Position numbers and translations under genes: made by a program. The notes under the pieces were generated by a model, which saw only the letters and a list, made by a program, of their open reading frames with translations, was not told the origin of the DNA and searched no databases. A stretch of 64,000 bases of DNA, taken from assembly GCA_002706095.1 (NCBI GenBank), contig PAJP01000023.1, positions 248,001 to 312,000 of the forward strand. Reading direction: 5' to 3'. Shown piece by piece: positions 1-10,194 of the stretch (its first letter is position 1; the number at the start of each line of letters is the position of its first letter). The DNA comes from Methylophaga sp. GTDB lineage: Bacteria > Pseudomonadota > Gammaproteobacteria > Nitrosococcales > Methylophagaceae.

Positions 1-1627
1 GTAATGCTTGTTCGAGGCGTTCTTTTGATTTTGAGGTCGCTAAATGAGCAAGTTCAGGCGATAACGATAGTTGAAGTGTGCGTTCTTCACATCGAATAAA
101 GGCGCTATTCTCGGCTAATTGTCGCGTTAAAGCAGACAGTTTGAGTTCTGAAATGATTTGCGTCCAGTTTGCAGGGGACAAATCAACACTGATCAAAGTC
201 TCTTCATCGACGCTGGGAAGCGAGTCAGCTAAAGCTTCTTTTGTATGTTTTTCGTTTACCTGAGTATCAGTGTTCTTTTGAATATTCTGGTCATGATTTA
301 ACTCAGGTCTGGGCTGTGGCTTTTCTAATGGTGCTGCGGGCTTTTGTGAAGAAAAGGCTGAATGGGTTGTTGAATCATTCGGCTCTGAATGATGTTCATG
401 TCGACTCAATACCGGGGCTGATGCGTTTAGTTCTTTGCTGTCTGAGCTGTTGGCATTGCTGACTGTTACCGGCGGTTCAGTGACGGCCGGTTTACTAGGC
501 GTGTCAGACTTTTTTGCTGGGGGATTCCCATTGTTGGGTTCGCCAGTCCGAGGCTGAAAACTTAGCATCCGTAATAACGTCATATCAAAACCGCTTTTCG
601 GGTCAGCGGCCCATGGTAGATCTCGCTTACCATGCAGAGCAATTTGATAAAGTAATTGCACGGTTTCAGCATCAAACGTGTTGGCCAAGTCCTTTAGACT
701 GGAGCTGTCTTTTTCTTCCGACGCTAAATCCTGAATGTGTTGATAGCTTGCTATCTTTTGTAAACCATCCAAAATCGCATTAAGAATAACTTCAAAGTCG
801 CGGCCAAGTACTGCTAAATCACCAGAGAGTTGCAGTAATGCTTTTGCATCTCTTTGTTGAAGTGCGCTCAGTAATTGATAGACCTGATCTTGGTTGATGC
901 TGCCAAGCATTTGGAAAACCACATCAGTCGTGACATTTCCGTTCCCAAAAGCAATCGCTTGATCTAATAAACTCAGCGCATCACGCATGCTGCCGTCAGC
1001 TGCACGAGCGAGTTCTATTAAAGCGGGATGTTCAAATGAGAGATTTTCTTGGCCTAAAATGTACGACAGATGTTCACTAATCTGAGTGATATCCAAACGT
1101 CTTAAGTTAAATTGTAGGCAACGCGACAAGATGGTGACAGGTAATTTCTGAGGATCTGTTGTGGCGAACAAGAATTTAACGTGAGGAGGGGGTTCTTCCA
1201 GTGTTTTTAATAGTGCATTAAAACTACTGGTCGATAACATGTGCACTTCGTCGATTAAGTAAACTTTATAACGACCACGACTTGGCGCATATTGCACGTT
1301 GTCGAGGAGTTCACGTGTGTCATCCACTTTTGTCCTGGACGCGGCATCGACCTCAATTAAATCGACAAAGCGACCACTATCTACTTCGACACAGCTCTGG
1401 CATTCACCACATGGGGTAGAGCTGACGCCTTGTTCACAGTTGAGGGATTTGGCGAAGATTCTCGCCAGTGTCGTTTTACCAACACCACGTGTACCAGAAA
1501 ACAGAAAGGCGTGATGCAGTCGGTTTTGATCCAGGCCGTTGATTAAAGCACGTAAGACATGTTGTTGCCCAACGACTTGTTCAAATGTTTTAGGTCGCCA
1601 CTTACGGGCTAAAACCAGATAACTCAT
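1..1627 (-). CDS. dnaX: DNA polymerase III subunit tau/gamma (3' end beyond window)
   Basis: Clamp-loader ATPase subunit of the replicative polymerase; tau also tethers the polymerase cores and DnaB. The frame stays open from the ATG to the window edge (542 codons, no stop), so the C-terminus is missing. Near the N-terminus the translation shows the Walker A loop GTRGVGKTT, the zinc cysteines of CGECQSC, Walker B as LIDEVHML and the sensor motif LLKTLEEPP. After about residue 365 it turns into a Pro/Ser/Thr-rich linker and then a segment (WTQIISELKLSALTRQL) like the tau-specific C-terminal domain. The start codon has only a weak ribosome site. The gene lies directly downstream of the SRP RNA gene, an arrangement also known from Bacillus (scr-dnaX). 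A probable -1 frameshift site at codons 372-373 would yield the shorter gamma form. Identity is secure. Confidence 0.97.
   Translation of the reverse strand, partial: MSYLVLARKWRPKTFEQVVGQQHVLRALINGLDQNRLHHAFLFSGTRGVGKTTLARIFAKSLNCEQGVSSTPCGECQSCVEVDSGRFVDLIEVDAASRTKVDDTRELLDNVQYAPSRGRYKVYLIDEVHMLSTSSFNALLKTLEEPPPHVKFLFATTDPQKLPVTILSRCLQFNLRRLDITQISEHLSYILGQENLSFEHPALIELARAADGSMRDALSLLDQAIAFGNGNVTTDVVFQMLGSINQDQVYQLLSALQQRDAKALLQLSGDLAVLGRDFEVILNAILDGLQKIASYQHIQDLASEEKDSSSLKDLANTFDAETVQLLYQIALHGKRDLPWAADPKSGFDMTLLRMLSFQPRTGEPNNGNPPAKKSDTPSKPAVTEPPVTVSNANSSDSKELNASAPVLSRHEHHSEPNDSTTHSAFSSQKPAAPLEKPQPRPELNHDQNIQKNTDTQVNEKHTKEALADSLPSVDEETLISVDLSPANWTQIISELKLSALTRQLAENSAFIRCEERTLQLSLSPELAHLATSKSKERLEQAL
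459..515 (-). promoter_or_regulatory. Probable programmed -1 ribosomal frameshift signal in dnaX
   Basis: On the coding strand the heptamer A AAA AAG lies in the correct frame (codons AAA AAG at 514-509, residues 372-373). Slipping back one base gives GTC and then TGA at 506-504, so the product stops after about 374 residues, at the end of the clamp-loader core. Two nested helices follow: CTGAC (507-503) with GTCAG (463-459), and ACCGGC (491-486) with GCCGGT (473-468), separated by an internal loop. E. coli dnaX uses the same heptamer, also preceded by GC and followed by a stop within two codons. I see no clear upstream Shine-Dalgarno-like stimulator, and the inner helix starts 17 bases after the heptamer, farther than in E. 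coli. Confidence 0.75.
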
Positions 1628-1661
1628 CGGTTATTAGACACCCGGTTAACTTAATGTTTAG

Positions 1662-1776
1662 GGTGGCGACCCACACCAGCCGAATCTCGGCGCCCGAGTC
1701 CGAAGGCTCCGCTGCTCCCTTCCGGGCCTGACGGGGTCACCAACATATCGTCGCGAGGAGACCAATGCAGGCCACC
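1662..1776 (-). ncRNA. ffs: Signal recognition particle RNA (4.5S)
   Basis: The minus strand carries the conserved SRP domain IV core: the segment read from 1738 to 1711 contains GTCAGGCCCGGAAGGGAGCA, which forms the GGAA-tetraloop hairpin with the symmetric internal loop bound by Ffh. The ends GGTGGC (1776-1771) and GCCACC (1667-1662) pair, giving a rod of about 115 nt, the usual size of the bacterial short form. It partners Ffh and the FtsY receptor (also in this window) to target proteins to the inner membrane. A possible promoter lies just upstream (TAGAAT as -10), but it is weak. The exact ends come from the terminal pairing and may be off by a few bases. Confidence 0.93.
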
Positions 1777-1903
1777 ATAGAGCGACACATTCTATGTCTT
1801 TATTGTAGTTTTTTCCATCCTATTTTGCTTTTAATCATGACATCGTCACATCAAACAAGCAGTTAGGGGCTTTATCATTGTAGAAAGGAGGAGGCTAATA
1901 TTC

Positions 1904-1951
1904 ATGAGATGCGCTGATGTGTTATTTCCTCCTCTTGAATTAAGTTTATGA
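1904..1951 (+). CDS. Possible 15-residue leader peptide with strong Shine-Dalgarno
   Basis: The short frame MRCADVLFPPLELSL is preceded by AAGGAGGAGG, an unusually good ribosome site, with about 10 bases to the ATG. The same site can pair over nine bases with TTTCCTCCT inside the frame (two G-U pairs), which would hide it in a hairpin. It stops about 88 bases before the cyclic-di-GMP gene. The peptide has no recognisable features. It may be a regulatory leader, a small protein or chance. Confidence 0.25.
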   Translation: MRCADVLFPPLELSL

Positions 1952-2039
1952 AACGATTGTGATGGCCGATAGAAGTAGTATTAAGGATAGTGTTGACGCA
2001 CTGTTGGCCTTTCTCGCTATAGCTGATCATGATGGATAA

Positions 2040-5000
2040 ATGAAAAATAAATTTCTCACTCCTATCTTTGTTAACTTATTCGTTGCCCTGGTTTACCTGA
2101 TAGCTGGTTGGCTGAGCATTCAATTCGCTGTATTTGAACATTTTTCAGCATTGGTATTTTTCCCTGCGGGTATTGCATTGCCCTTTTTTCTGACATATCC
2201 CGCCATGTACGTCTTGCCAGGGATCTTTGTCGGGGCATTGATAATCAGCTTAATCGTATTGACCAGAATCGAACTTATCGCGCACAACGTTATTTTTTCT
2301 GCTGTTATTGCCTTAGTCAGCTGTTTACAAGTGATTGTTGGAAAATACCTTTTCAGAAAAATGATTGGATTTCCACTTACACTAAGTCGTGATCGGGATA
2401 TTTTTCTCTTTCTGCTAGTGGTACCAATTATATGTCTAGTTAGCACCACACTTGGTCTTGGCGTGATACATGTTTTTAACCCATCAGCATTAAATTTTAT
2501 GCCGGTCTGGCTCATGTGGTGGATCGGAAACATTATGGGTACTTATGTCATGTTGTCTCTGGTTTTGAGCTTTATTGGGCGACCACGGGCAGTATGGAAA
2601 ACAAGACGGTGGTTTATCGGTATTCTTGTTTTACTCTCATTGATTATCATCAGTGCTACAGTCTGGAATATCCGACAGTTTGAAGATAAACGTCTTGCTG
2701 ATCAGTTCAAAATCAGAACGCAGGAAGCAGCCGAGGTATTTAAAATTGCTCTCAAAACAGAAGAGTTGATTCAAGATGGCGTCTCACGCTTGTTTGCCTC
2801 CTCGGACAAAGTGACGCGAGATGAGTTTAAGAGTTTTGTTAATTGGACCACCTATAATGAACAGCATATTCAGGTCATTGAGTGGTTGCCTCGAATACTG
2901 CATTCAGAACGACAGGCGTACGAAGAAGAGCAGAAGAAACATTTTGGCGAAGATTTTTTTATCAAAGAAATCGTGTCGCACAAGACGCTAGGTCCGTCAA
3001 AAGCATATCCTGTTTATTTCCCCATCACCTACTTAGAGCCTGAAGCAGATAACCTGATAGCGCGTGGATTTAATCCTTACTCATCCGTTGTTTCAAAAAA
3101 AGTGATTGATAAGGCTATAGAAAGTGGTCAGGCCGTTGCCAGAAGTCCACTGAAAATGATTCGTGATAAGGAGCTTATCGATGCATTAGTGATATATCGC
3201 CCCATATATCAAACTCAAACGGGTAAATTCAGCATTAATAAAGAGAATAACGAGGTGATTGGCTTGGTTAATGTCGTGATTCGTGTAAAGGAGTTTGTGG
3301 ATGATATTTTGAAACAGTCATCACAACCGGAGTTCTTGATAAATTGGCTTGATATACAGAGTGGTGACTTTTTTTATCAGCAAAGTGAGGAGAGAACGTC
3401 CCGGATCAAACATTATGTTGATTTTGAATTAGCTGGCCGACACATGCAGTTGCAGTTTTACCCGACCACTTATTTTATGAATACTTACTCAACTAGCCTG
3501 GCGTCACTAGCACTGGTTTGTGGGTTTTTAATAACGACATTATTTACCTTGTTATTCTTGAGTATAACTGGGAGAACTCATCGCATCTCAAAAGAAGTCA
3601 CCATTCGAACACAAGAGTTAACACAAGCAACAAAAAGGGCTCAGTCTTCAGAACAACGCATTCGCGATGTACTCAAACAGATGAAAGTGACGGAACAAAA
3701 GCTTCGACTATCAGACGTCGCTTTTAACTCGACTAGTGAAGCTATGATGATCACTGATGCTAATAAATACATCATTGCTGTCAACCAAGCCTTTACAGAT
3801 ATGACCGGCTATTCATATGAAGAAGTCATCGATCAGTATCCCGATTTTTTAATAAGCGAGTTCGCTTCACATCAATCAATACGATTGACGCAAGAATTAT
3901 GGGATGTCATGCGAGATAAAGGGATGTGGCGAGGGGAGGTCATTATCAGTACAAAAAGTGCTGAATCATTGCCAACATATTTATCTGTATCTGCTATTTA
4001 TGATTCGGCCCAGAGCGTGACGAATATGGTAGCAGTGTTTACTGATATGACAGAAGTGAAAGAAGCACATGCCATCATTGAACAACATGCCAACTTCGAT
4101 GCCCTGACCAATTTACCGAATCGGCGTCTGTTTACGGATCGCTTACAACAAGCGATTAAACGAGCGGAGAGATTGGGTGAGAAAATTTGTCTGATGTTTC
4201 TCGATTTAGATCGTTTCAAAGATGTGAATGATACCTTAGGGCACGAATTCGGGGATGAGTTACTTCGGCAAATGGCGTTTAGAATTTCGAGTTGTATTCG
4301 AGATATGGATACCGTAGCGCGGTTAGGTGGCGATGAATTTACTATCATCCTATCTGAGTTTAAAAATAAAGCACATGCAATTAATGTTGCAAAAAGTCTG
4401 ATCAGTGAAATAGAAAAACCAGTTGAAATTCAGGGACAAACGCTACGGCTCTCAACTAGTATTGGAGTAACCTTTTTTCCTGATGATGCTGCGGAACCGG
4501 GTATGTTAATTCAAAATGCTGACAGAGCGATGTATGCAGCAAAAGATATGGGTGGCAGTGCTTTCAAGTTTTATAACGCTGAATTAGCGGCAAGTTGGCA
4601 AGCAAGAACGTTTATTATTAACGAATTAGAGTCTGCCTTGAGCAGACAAGAATTAATCGTTTATTACCAGCCAATTATTTCTCTAAGTCTGAATCATGCT
4701 TTATACGCAGAAGCATTAGTTAGATGGAATCATCCTGTTCGTGGAATGATTCCACCCTCAGATTTTCTTCCTCAGGCAGAACGTATGGGCCTCATCGATA
4801 AAATCGATGATTATGTGTTTAAACGTGTTTGCGATGATTTGAAACAGTGGACGAATAGTGGTCATGCCGTTCCACATATTTCTATTAATCGATCAGCACA
4901 TAATTTTGGTGGGCAGCGTGCTCGTTTAGATTGGTTGGCTTATTTACGTGAGGTTTCAATACCCAGTGAGTTAATCACGTTAGAGATAACGGAAAGTACG

Positions 5001-5378
5001 TTAATGCAGAAACAATCCGAAAGCCGGATGTTACTGTATCGTTTACGAGATGCTGATATAAAAATTGCGGTGGATGATTTTGGCACCGGTTATTCTTCTT
5101 TATCTTACTTGAAAGAAATGGATGTTGATTATCTGAAAATTGATCGCTCTTTTATTCATGACATTGATCAAAGTGAGGATGACAGGGCGATTGTCGAAGC
5201 GATTACCGAAATGGCAAAACGTTTAGACATTATGGTTATAGCAGAAGGGGTGGAAACAGCGACTCAGGCAGAAATTTTAAAAAATATTGGTTGCCATGCT
5301 CTTCAAGGCTTTTTCTATTCTAAACCGTTGCCAAAGTCTGAGTTTGAATTTTATCTTCGGAGTTTTGAAAACGGTTGA
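2040..5378 (+). CDS. MASE1-CHASE-PAS-GGDEF-EAL cyclic-di-GMP signalling protein
   Basis: Membrane sensor predicted to make and/or degrade cyclic-di-GMP. Order along 1112 residues: a multi-helix membrane region resembling MASE1 (about 1-215), a periplasmic CHASE-like domain (about 235-480), another membrane helix near 490-515, a short coiled coil, a PAS domain (about 560-685), GGDEF and EAL. GGDEF is intact at residue 763, with an inhibitory I-site RxxD at 754-757. The EAL domain keeps the EAL glutamate (E891), EITE, DDFGTGYSS, LKID and AEGVET, so both activities look possible. The ATG has a poor ribosome site. A weak promoter-like pair (TTGACG at 1993, TATAGC at 2018, 19-base spacing) lies upstream. 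The gene stands alone, facing tRNA-Ser. The ligand is unknown. Confidence 0.93.
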   Translation: MKNKFLTPIFVNLFVALVYLIAGWLSIQFAVFEHFSALVFFPAGIALPFFLTYPAMYVLPGIFVGALIISLIVLTRIELIAHNVIFSAVIALVSCLQVIVGKYLFRKMIGFPLTLSRDRDIFLFLLVVPIICLVSTTLGLGVIHVFNPSALNFMPVWLMWWIGNIMGTYVMLSLVLSFIGRPRAVWKTRRWFIGILVLLSLIIISATVWNIRQFEDKRLADQFKIRTQEAAEVFKIALKTEELIQDGVSRLFASSDKVTRDEFKSFVNWTTYNEQHIQVIEWLPRILHSERQAYEEEQKKHFGEDFFIKEIVSHKTLGPSKAYPVYFPITYLEPEADNLIARGFNPYSSVVSKKVIDKAIESGQAVARSPLKMIRDKELIDALVIYRPIYQTQTGKFSINKENNEVIGLVNVVIRVKEFVDDILKQSSQPEFLINWLDIQSGDFFYQQSEERTSRIKHYVDFELAGRHMQLQFYPTTYFMNTYSTSLASLALVCGFLITTLFTLLFLSITGRTHRISKEVTIRTQELTQATKRAQSSEQRIRDVLKQMKVTEQKLRLSDVAFNSTSEAMMITDANKYIIAVNQAFTDMTGYSYEEVIDQYPDFLISEFASHQSIRLTQELWDVMRDKGMWRGEVIISTKSAESLPTYLSVSAIYDSAQSVTNMVAVFTDMTEVKEAHAIIEQHANFDALTNLPNRRLFTDRLQQAIKRAERLGEKICLMFLDLDRFKDVNDTLGHEFGDELLRQMAFRISSCIRDMDTVARLGGDEFTIILSEFKNKAHAINVAKSLISEIEKPVEIQGQTLRLSTSIGVTFFPDDAAEPGMLIQNADRAMYAAKDMGGSAFKFYNAELAASWQARTFIINELESALSRQELIVYYQPIISLSLNHALYAEALVRWNHPVRGMIPPSDFLPQAERMGLIDKIDDYVFKRVCDDLKQWTNSGHAVPHISINRSAHNFGGQRARLDWLAYLREVSIPSELITLEITESTLMQKQSESRMLLYRLRDADIKIAVDDFGTGYSSLSYLKEMDVDYLKIDRSFIHDIDQSEDDRAIVEAITEMAKRLDIMVIAEGVETATQAEILKNIGCHALQGFFYSKPLPKSEFEFYLRSFENG

Positions 5379-5395
5379 TCAACAACTCGGAGTGA

Positions 5396-5486
5396 TGGCG
5401 GAGAACGAGGGATTCGAACCCTCGATAGGCTATTAACCTATACACACTTTCCAGGCGTGCGCCTTCAACCACTCGGCCAGTTCTCC
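5396..5486 (-). tRNA. tRNA-Ser (anticodon GGA)
   Basis: The minus strand folds as a 91-nt class II tRNA. The acceptor pairs GGAGAAC with GTTCTCC, the anticodon loop is CTGGAAA (anticodon GGA, reading UCC/UCU), there is a long variable arm, the T-loop is GGTTCGAATCC and CCA is encoded. The anticodon stem contains one G-U pair. No obvious intrinsic terminator follows before the end of the convergent cyclic-di-GMP gene. Confidence 0.97.
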
Positions 5487-5507
5487 TTAAGGGAGCGAAA
5501 GATTACC

Positions 5508-6536
5508 TCAGATTGCCTCTTCTGGCAATGATGGGTCTGACGCTTGTTTTTTTGTTTTTGATGGTGACTTGGGTTTGGTGGCACGTGTTTTACGTGGTTT
5601 ACGTGCAGGTTTCTTTTTTTCTTCTGTTATGGTTTCTGGTGACGGATTATCATTTTCCGTTGATGTTTCAACAGTATTTGGCGCAGTTTTATCTGTTACA
5701 TCTGCTGCTGTTTCTGTTTTTTCCTGACCATCTACATCCGATGATATTTGAGATTTCTGTGCTTTAGATTTGTTTTTTTCTGCTGGTTTTGCTTTGTCTT
5801 GTCGCGCATAAAACGCAAGACCTTTAAGCACAATATCTGGATAGTAATGAACGTCATCAGACAGAAGTGGAAGTAAAGCTTGGGCATCACCGCCGGTGAT
5901 AATGAATCGAATTCGGTTATTGAAGCTTTCTTTTAGATCACTAATGATACGCTCAATAGTGGCGGTGACGGCATATAGCGTACCGGTTTGTATTGCACTG
6001 TAGGTGTTCGTTGCGAGAGTTTTGAATTCTTGATCATCTGTATCGGTAGTTAATGCATCAGTATTGTTGACCAGACTACTTTTCATAATACTGATACCGG
6101 GGATAATCATTCCCCCTTGATGTTGACCTGCCTTTGTGACGATATCAACGGTGATTGCCGTACCACAATCAATAATGCACTGTGCAAGCCTAGCATGTTG
6201 CCGTGCTGAAATCAGAGATAACCAACGGTCAATACCAAGTTTGGCTGGTTCATCATAAGCATTGGTGACACCGAAATGTTTTTTCTCAGCTTGAATGAAT
6301 TTGGGGGTCAGGTTCCACTGTTTTTCTGTCCACTCAGTAAGTTGAGCGGCTATTTTTTCGCCGGCTACGTTGGCAACATATACTGATTCGATTTCAGATA
6401 ATGTTTTCCACACTTTGTTTAATGAAGCTTTGATTCCTGATTTGTTTCGATCAAAACTTTGACTTTCATTAAGACCATTATTGTCCATAGTGGTCCATTT
6501 AACTCGGCTGTTACCAATATCTACCAGTAATTTCAT
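5508..6536 (-). CDS. coaX: Type III pantothenate kinase with long charged C-terminal tail
   Basis: Phosphorylates pantothenate, the first step of coenzyme A synthesis. The N-terminal phosphate-binding motif VDIGNSRVKW, GIDRW, DCGTAITVD, GGMIIPG and ITGGDA mark the ASKHA-fold type III enzyme. The catalytic part ends near residue 250, the normal family length. About 90 further residues follow, rich in Lys, Pro, Thr and Glu, ending in a highly basic stretch (KKKPARKPRKTRATKPK). I know no such tail as standard for the family; it may be a disordered nucleic-acid- or protein-binding extension. The ATG overlaps the birA stop (ATGA), so the two are translationally coupled. birA-coaX adjacency is common in gammaproteobacteria. 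Confidence 0.95.
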   Translation of the reverse strand: MKLLVDIGNSRVKWTTMDNNGLNESQSFDRNKSGIKASLNKVWKTLSEIESVYVANVAGEKIAAQLTEWTEKQWNLTPKFIQAEKKHFGVTNAYDEPAKLGIDRWLSLISARQHARLAQCIIDCGTAITVDIVTKAGQHQGGMIIPGISIMKSSLVNNTDALTTDTDDQEFKTLATNTYSAIQTGTLYAVTATIERIISDLKESFNNRIRFIITGGDAQALLPLLSDDVHYYPDIVLKGLAFYARQDKAKPAEKNKSKAQKSQISSDVDGQEKTETAADVTDKTAPNTVETSTENDNPSPETITEEKKKPARKPRKTRATKPKSPSKTKKQASDPSLPEEAI

Positions 6537-7336
6537 GAAGCAAACCTAATGCTGATATGACTATTAGACAGCAGTTTTATTTCATTGTTTTGTAAATACC
6601 GTAATTCACCATGTTCGTTAATACCACAAGCAAGTGCCGATGATTTTTGATCGCCTTCAATCAATGTGATGGCTTGCTCATGCAGAGCATCATATTGAGG
6701 CCAGAGTGGAAGGAAGTCAGTAAGACCTCGATGTTCAAACAGTTCTATTGTTTCTATCATGTTCTGCAGTATTTTTCCTGCCAGCCAACTACGACAGGGG
6801 ACGGGGTCACAAAGCTGTTCGAGGCTGGTAGATGGTTGTTGAATTAATGTTTGTGTAGATTCTGGAAGCTTAAAATTAAGGCCAATTCCTACAACGGTGT
6901 ATTGTCTGGTATTAAATCTCGATTCTACAAGAATTCCGGCCAGCTTTTGTCTTTTATATAAGACGTCATTAGGCCATTTCAATGCTAACTGATTGATTCC
7001 AGACTGCTTGAGTGTATTAATTAAACTAATGCCAATAGCAATACTCAGTCCATGTCTGGCTTCTTCTGCGCAGTGTGGCCAGAATAAAGAAAGGTAGAGG
7101 TTACCCACAGGAGGAGATTGCCATACGTCTCCTCGGCGACCTCTGCCAGCGGTTTGCGTTTCAGCAATACATGCCGCAGGCTCTAGATGATGTTGGCTGA
7201 ATCTTTGCCAGAGAATGTCATTTGTGGACGTGACTTCTGGCAAGATCAACATCTCGCTGAGCTTGTTGCTTGTCTGTGGTTCCATGGCGCTGAGAATAGC
7301 GGCCTGCGATAACGGTGAGTAGGATGGATTATTCAA
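6533..7336 (-). CDS. birA: Biotin--[acetyl-CoA-carboxylase] ligase, lacking the DNA-binding domain
   Basis: Activates biotin with ATP and attaches it to the biotin carboxyl carrier protein. The catalytic signature GRGRRGDVW (biotinyl-AMP loop), TSTND and LKWPNDVLY are present, and a C-terminal domain follows to residue 267. E. coli BirA has about 55 extra N-terminal residues forming a helix-turn-helix; here an in-frame TAA shortly upstream excludes that, so this is a monofunctional ligase and not a biotin-operon repressor. The longest frame opens with TTG; an ATG at 7285 would lose 17 residues before the conserved core and is an alternative start. Confidence 0.94.
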   Translation of the reverse strand: MNNPSYSPLSQAAILSAMEPQTSNKLSEMLILPEVTSTNDILWQRFSQHHLEPAACIAETQTAGRGRRGDVWQSPPVGNLYLSLFWPHCAEEARHGLSIAIGISLINTLKQSGINQLALKWPNDVLYKRQKLAGILVESRFNTRQYTVVGIGLNFKLPESTQTLIQQPSTSLEQLCDPVPCRSWLAGKILQNMIETIELFEHRGLTDFLPLWPQYDALHEQAITLIEGDQKSSALACGINEHGELRYLQNNEIKLLSNSHISIRFAS

Positions 7337-7428
7337 AGGTGTGTCGGAGTTGTAAAACGAGCGGACAGTTTAGCAGGATGAGAGAAGTTGGGGGGAGTCT
7401 CCTCTCAATATATACAGCAGATGGTATT

Positions 7429-7656
7429 TTAGACTTTTATATCAAGAATACTTCCAACCATCTCATTACTGGCTTTGACGACTTTTGCAGATGCTTCAAC
7501 TTGTCTTGCGTTTGCATCTAGCTCGACAAGCGCTTTGGTTAATTGTTCGTTTGAACCTGGATCGGCAGACGCAATTTTGGCGCTACTTTGTGCTGCACCA
7601 TACATACCGCTTTGAATGCCTGCTATGCCTGATTGAAAAGCAGAAATGCTACTCAT
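7429..7656 (-). CDS. Small protein resembling the C-terminal motif of flagellar rod/hook proteins
   Basis: 75 residues, ATG start preceded by a purine-rich site (TAGGAGAC). The N-terminus (SSISAFQSGIAGIQSGM) and the C-terminus (VEASAKVVKASNEMVGSIL) resemble the paired amphipathic helices at the ends of FlgC/FlgE/FlgK-type axial proteins, with nothing between them. There are no flagellar genes nearby. Small stand-alone proteins of this form occur in other gammaproteobacteria, but their role is unknown to me. It sits alone between birA and the DUF2069 gene, separated from each by short gaps. Confidence 0.7.
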   Translation of the reverse strand: MSSISAFQSGIAGIQSGMYGAAQSSAKIASADPGSNEQLTKALVELDANARQVEASAKVVKASNEMVGSILDIKV

Positions 7657-7711
7657 AAATGTCTCCTATATGGATGACTTTATATCATTTTAATGGTCAC
7701 AAGTTTGTGAC

Positions 7712-9009
<1,298 letters not shown>

Positions 9010-9013
<4 letters not shown>

Positions 9014-10191
9014 CGTGATGGTTCCAATAATTTTTCCAATGAAGATAAATGAATTTCAATAGGGCGCATCGTTGACCAACTGGAACAGCCCGGACATAAC
9101 CAGTGCATCGTTCGACCAGAAAAACCACAGTTCTTGCATGTATAACGATCGCCTTTATGAATTAAGGTAGTTGTGACTTCTTTAATAAGTGGGATTAGCG
9201 CTTGATGGTTCTCTTCACCCAGCGTAATGAGCTGATGTAAACCTTCCACAGAGGGGTGTTGGTGCAGTTGGGCATGCAAGAACGCCTGGGCTGCTTCCGT
9301 GCTCTGTGTTTGTTCGATAAGTCTCGTTATCATTAAGCGTGCAGAAGTGAGGTGAGGATATCTATTGAGTAATGATTCTAACCAGTCTTTGAAGTCATCC
9401 AGATTATTCGTGTTCTCAAAACAGTCATAAAGCAAAGGCAGCGCTTCTGGTAAAAAATAGTGATTTTGTTTTTCAACATGTTGAAGTGCACGAATCGCTT
9501 TACGGTATTGCCCGTTTTTGATGTATATCCGACCTTCTAGCAGGCTCGCTCTGACACAGTTTGCATCGTAATGGTGAGCACTTCGTAATAAATTCAGTGT
9601 TTGATGCTGATCTTTATTGATGACAGATTCGGCAAGTTCACAATAAAACTGTGCAATCAGCGCCCGGGTATTGGTCTTATCATTACCTTCGATATGTTTT
9701 GCCATATCAATGGCTTGCTGCCATTTCTTTTCTTGCTGATAGATCCGTAGCAATTGTTTGGGCGCTTCAGGTGGTGTCCCTGGTTGTTGTAATAATTCTA
9801 AAAATAGCAGTTCAGCGCGGTCTAAAACGCCTGCACTCATATAATCCAGGCCTAATTCGACAAGAGCTTGGCGCCGTTGTTGGGCACTGAGTGAAGGCCT
9901 GGCAATTAAATTCTGATGGATTCTGATGGCACGATCACTTTCACCACGTCTACGGAATAAGTTAGCCAGAGCCAAATGGGTTTCGACTGTTTCACTGTTA
10001 ACTTCTAGCAAGCCAATAAAGACATCAATGGCTTTATCAGGCTGTTCATTCAGTAAATAATTAAGGCCTTTAAAATAATCAGGGCTAAAAGAAGAGTCTT
10101 GCTGGCGGTAGCGACGTTTATAGTGACGTCTGGCCATCATCCATCCGGAGAGAGCTGCTACGGGTAATAAGAAAAATAACCAGCCAAACAT
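9010..10191 (-). CDS. lapB: LapB (YciM), TPR regulator of lipopolysaccharide synthesis
   Basis: Inner-membrane-anchored protein that in E. coli delivers LpxC to FtsH, adjusting LPS output. The 393-residue product has an N-terminal membrane helix (FGWLFFLLPVAALSGWMM), a basic stretch, a series of TPR repeats from about residue 38 to 345 and a C-terminal rubredoxin-like metal site (CKNCGFSG...CPGC) near 355-372, all as in E. coli LapB (389 residues). It lies three bases after lapA and overlaps the arsC-like gene, forming one transcription unit. Confidence 0.94.
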
Positions 10192-10194
10192 GAA

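Noticed and set aside
1-1627. Apparent gene-free first 1.6 kb with small plus-strand frames
   Set aside because: The region is filled by dnaX on the minus strand; the frame simply has no stop before the window edge.
2120-2533. 137-codon frame antisense to the cyclic-di-GMP gene
   Set aside because: No similarity, no ribosome site, and the plus-strand frame has clear domains throughout.
6533-7336. birA as a frameshifted full-length repressor
   Set aside because: I looked for the helix-turn-helix upstream; the same frame meets a TAA about 33 bases before the TTG, and nothing like the domain is visible.
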